DNA from: a virus
Virus record (IMG/VR): IMGVR_UViG_3300034121_002124
Span: 1-37,890 of that record
Length of the DNA stretch: 37,890 nucleotides
Reading direction: 5' to 3' (one strand)
Numbering within the stretch: position 1 is the stretch's first letter; each line of letters starts with the position of its first letter. This document shows, in pieces, positions 36,587-37,890 of the stretch. The translations under genes and the position numbers were made by a program. Below the pieces are notes generated by a model. That model was not told the origin of the DNA. It saw only the letters and a program-made list of their open reading frames with translations, and did no database searches.

Positions 36587-37249
36587 GTGAGCCATCACTA
36601 CAGTCTGTCCGCTTCAGACGTGCAGAAACAAATCTTTCTGCAGGAACGCCGCGCCGCGCAAACGGTAATCGGGGCGGACTTTTTTGCCTTGCTATTGGCG
36701 GACGTGTACGATTACACTGGTACTGCGGAATGGGTGCCAGGGACGTATTCGTTTAACCAATTCGTTATCCGCTTCGGGCTGGTTTACCGCTCCGTTATGA
36801 ACGGAAATACATCGGACCCCAACGGTAGCACGACGTGGGTGTTGGCGAATAAATTTGAAACCGCCTGCTACAATTTGCTTTGGGATAACGGACTTGCCAA
36901 CTTCCTATCGAACGTAATCTTTGCCGCCAGTTGCAACTCGATAGCCTACAAAGTAGCTCCGGGGGGTATCGTGCAGATTAACGCACAGGACGCTCAGCAG
37001 GCCGCCATTCAAACGGCGCAAACGGTCGCAACCAAGTATCGAGAAGATGCCAATAGCTGGTGGGAGTTGGCAGCGCAATACGCCGTGGACAATAACGAAA
37101 GTTGCAACGGCGCGTTTGATGAGTTTTTGCCCGTGAAAAAGCACATCGCGTGTACGGCCAACGGTCAAACCGCTCAGCTTGGCAGGGCCCGTAACCGCTA
37201 CTTCTTTGTCGGCACCTCGTTTAACCACCCCAACAACGCTAACTGGTAA
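36587..37249 (+). CDS. Structural protein downstream of portal, second allele
   Basis: 220 residues from GTG 36587, colinear with 941-1603 and with only a few amino-acid differences. Same start context after the portal stop and the same TAATG junction to the next gene. Connector role inferred from position, as for the first allele. Confidence 0.5.
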   Translation: MSHHYSLSASDVQKQIFLQERRAAQTVIGADFFALLLADVYDYTGTAEWVPGTYSFNQFVIRFGLVYRSVMNGNTSDPNGSTTWVLANKFETACYNLLWDNGLANFLSNVIFAASCNSIAYKVAPGGIVQINAQDAQQAAIQTAQTVATKYREDANSWWELAAQYAVDNNESCNGAFDEFLPVKKHIACTANGQTAQLGRARNRYFFVGTSFNHPNNANW

Positions 37250-37488
37250 TGGCTGTTCGTGAGCTTTTAACGGCGGTAATTCGCGCTGGTGGAACGCTGG
37301 TATCGGAGACGGAATATCGCCGCCGTATGGCCATTTGTGAGGCCTGCCAAAACAAAGGCGAGGTAACGGTCTTGGGCGTGGATTTCGCTGGCTGCACGGC
37401 CTGCGGCTGCCCGTTCGTGACCAAGTGCCGCGCTGATTTTCACCCGCTTGACGGGGGCAAAGTAAAATGCCCGGAGGGAAAATGGTAG
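37249..37488 (+). CDS. Cys-rich zinc-binding mini-protein, second allele
   Basis: 79 residues with all cysteines of the copy at 1603-1842 conserved; two residues differ (E/T near position 21 and V/A in CTACGC). The same ATGGTAG overlap links it to the GT25 gene. Confidence 0.65.
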   Translation: MAVRELLTAVIRAGGTLVSETEYRRRMAICEACQNKGEVTVLGVDFAGCTACGCPFVTKCRADFHPLDGGKVKCPEGKW

Positions 37489-37890
37489 CACAAGCTTACA
37501 TAATCAGCCGTATCGGCGACTTTGAGCGCCAACGCTGGGCGATTGACCAAGCGGATTCCCTCGGCGTGGGCTACCGCTTTTTCCCTGCCATGCAGCCCGA
37601 TGGCGTACGTTGGGGAGCGCTCAATACCCGCTTGCGGGGAATGCGCAAAAACGGCGCGTTCGGCTGCTTGCTATCCCATTACCATGTATTGCAGGATGCA
37701 CTGTTGAACGGCACCGGGGCCCTCGTTTTTGAAGACGACTTGCTCCCAATGCCGGGGTTCCAGTTCGACTTTACCGACCTGCCACCGGCTGATATGTACT
37801 TCTTTGGCTGGATAACGTGGGGAGCTGAGGCAAAGGTCACTCCTGTAACCGAGAACTGGCACAAACGGGACAATTTTGCAGGCACCCATT
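37482..37890 (+). CDS. GT25 glycosyltransferase, second allele (truncated by window end)
   Basis: 136 codons from ATG 37482, open to the window end. It contains the GT25 motifs GCLLSH and FEDD as in the copy at 1836-2474. From the codon at 37764 on it is identical to the first copy. The missing C-terminus follows from the first copy if the circular map is correct. Confidence 0.75.
   Translation, partial: MVAQAYIISRIGDFERQRWAIDQADSLGVGYRFFPAMQPDGVRWGALNTRLRGMRKNGAFGCLLSHYHVLQDALLNGTGALVFEDDLLPMPGFQFDFTDLPPADMYFFGWITWGAEAKVTPVTENWHKRDNFAGTH

Larger units (their letters stand above)
35647..37890 (+). repeat. Right copy of diverged terminal repeat (matches 1-2244)
   Basis: Mirror of the left copy with constant offset 35646 and no indels. 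The final 127 bases (37764-37890) are identical to 2118-2244, while the rest is diverged. The length of 127 equals the largest k-mer commonly used by the SPAdes assembler, so the contig probably ended at a shared graph node. Confidence 0.85.

Noticed and set aside
1-37890. Integrase, transposase or insertion sequence
   Set aside because: I found no tyrosine or serine recombinase motif, no DDE transposase and no terminal inverted repeats, so the phage is either lytic or uses another mode not visible here.

Overview
The window is a double-stranded DNA phage with a siphovirus-type gene set. It carries a large terminase, portal, ClpP-like head protease, a major capsid candidate, a 1168-residue tape measure protein and tail-tip proteins. 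The host is most likely a member of the Bacteroidota. Five promoter-like sites carry the Bacteroidota -7 element TATCTTTG, and Shine-Dalgarno sequences are almost absent. No integrase is visible, but there is a small HTH regulator at a divergent promoter. Genes are packed tightly, mostly with ATGA, GTGA or TAATG overlaps.

The window is one genome unit of about 35,646 bp plus a 2,244-bp wrap-around. Positions 1-2244 correspond to 35647-37890 without any indel. The two copies differ by several percent, mostly at silent sites, until the last 127 bases, which are identical. This fits a circular or circularly permuted genome assembled from a mixed population, with two strain haplotypes of the portal-to-glycosyltransferase segment at the two ends.

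Layout: 1-2882, end of portal, a connector-like protein, a Cys-rich mini-protein, a GT25 glycosyltransferase and a beta-rich protein. 3045-3917, small genes and an M15 peptidase endolysin. 4006-7466 (minus strand), an operon led by the HTH regulator, with tiny membrane proteins, a 475-aa membrane/coiled-coil protein, ThyX and an orphan adenine methyltransferase. 7550-9266 (plus), early operon 1, with small unknown proteins and two related lipoproteins. 9308-11435, early operon 2, with Bet/RecT recombinase and a YqaJ-like exonuclease. 11436-12251 has no protein gene but is densely structured: two hairpin plus tRNA-like units with enlarged anticodon loops, six 23-bp iterons, an AT-rich repeat array, a promoter and an attenuator-like leader. 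12252-16904, replication module: initiator, MazG-like, SSB, RuvC-like resolvase. 16892-20112, late promoter with palindromic operator, an attenuator-like leader, TerS, TerL and a tail-chaperone candidate with a probable -1 frameshift. 20109-29882, tail genes. 29866-32059, a small HTH protein and three minus-strand glycosyltransferases. 32128-37890, head genes, ending in the second copy of the portal segment.

The most unusual features are the tandem tRNA-like units at 11454-11731, the leader RNA at 12161-12251 whose two hairpin loops are perfectly complementary, the T9 frameshift site at 19850, the iteron origin, and a C-rich motif directly before several start codons. Gene functions are judged by reading motifs; no database search was run.
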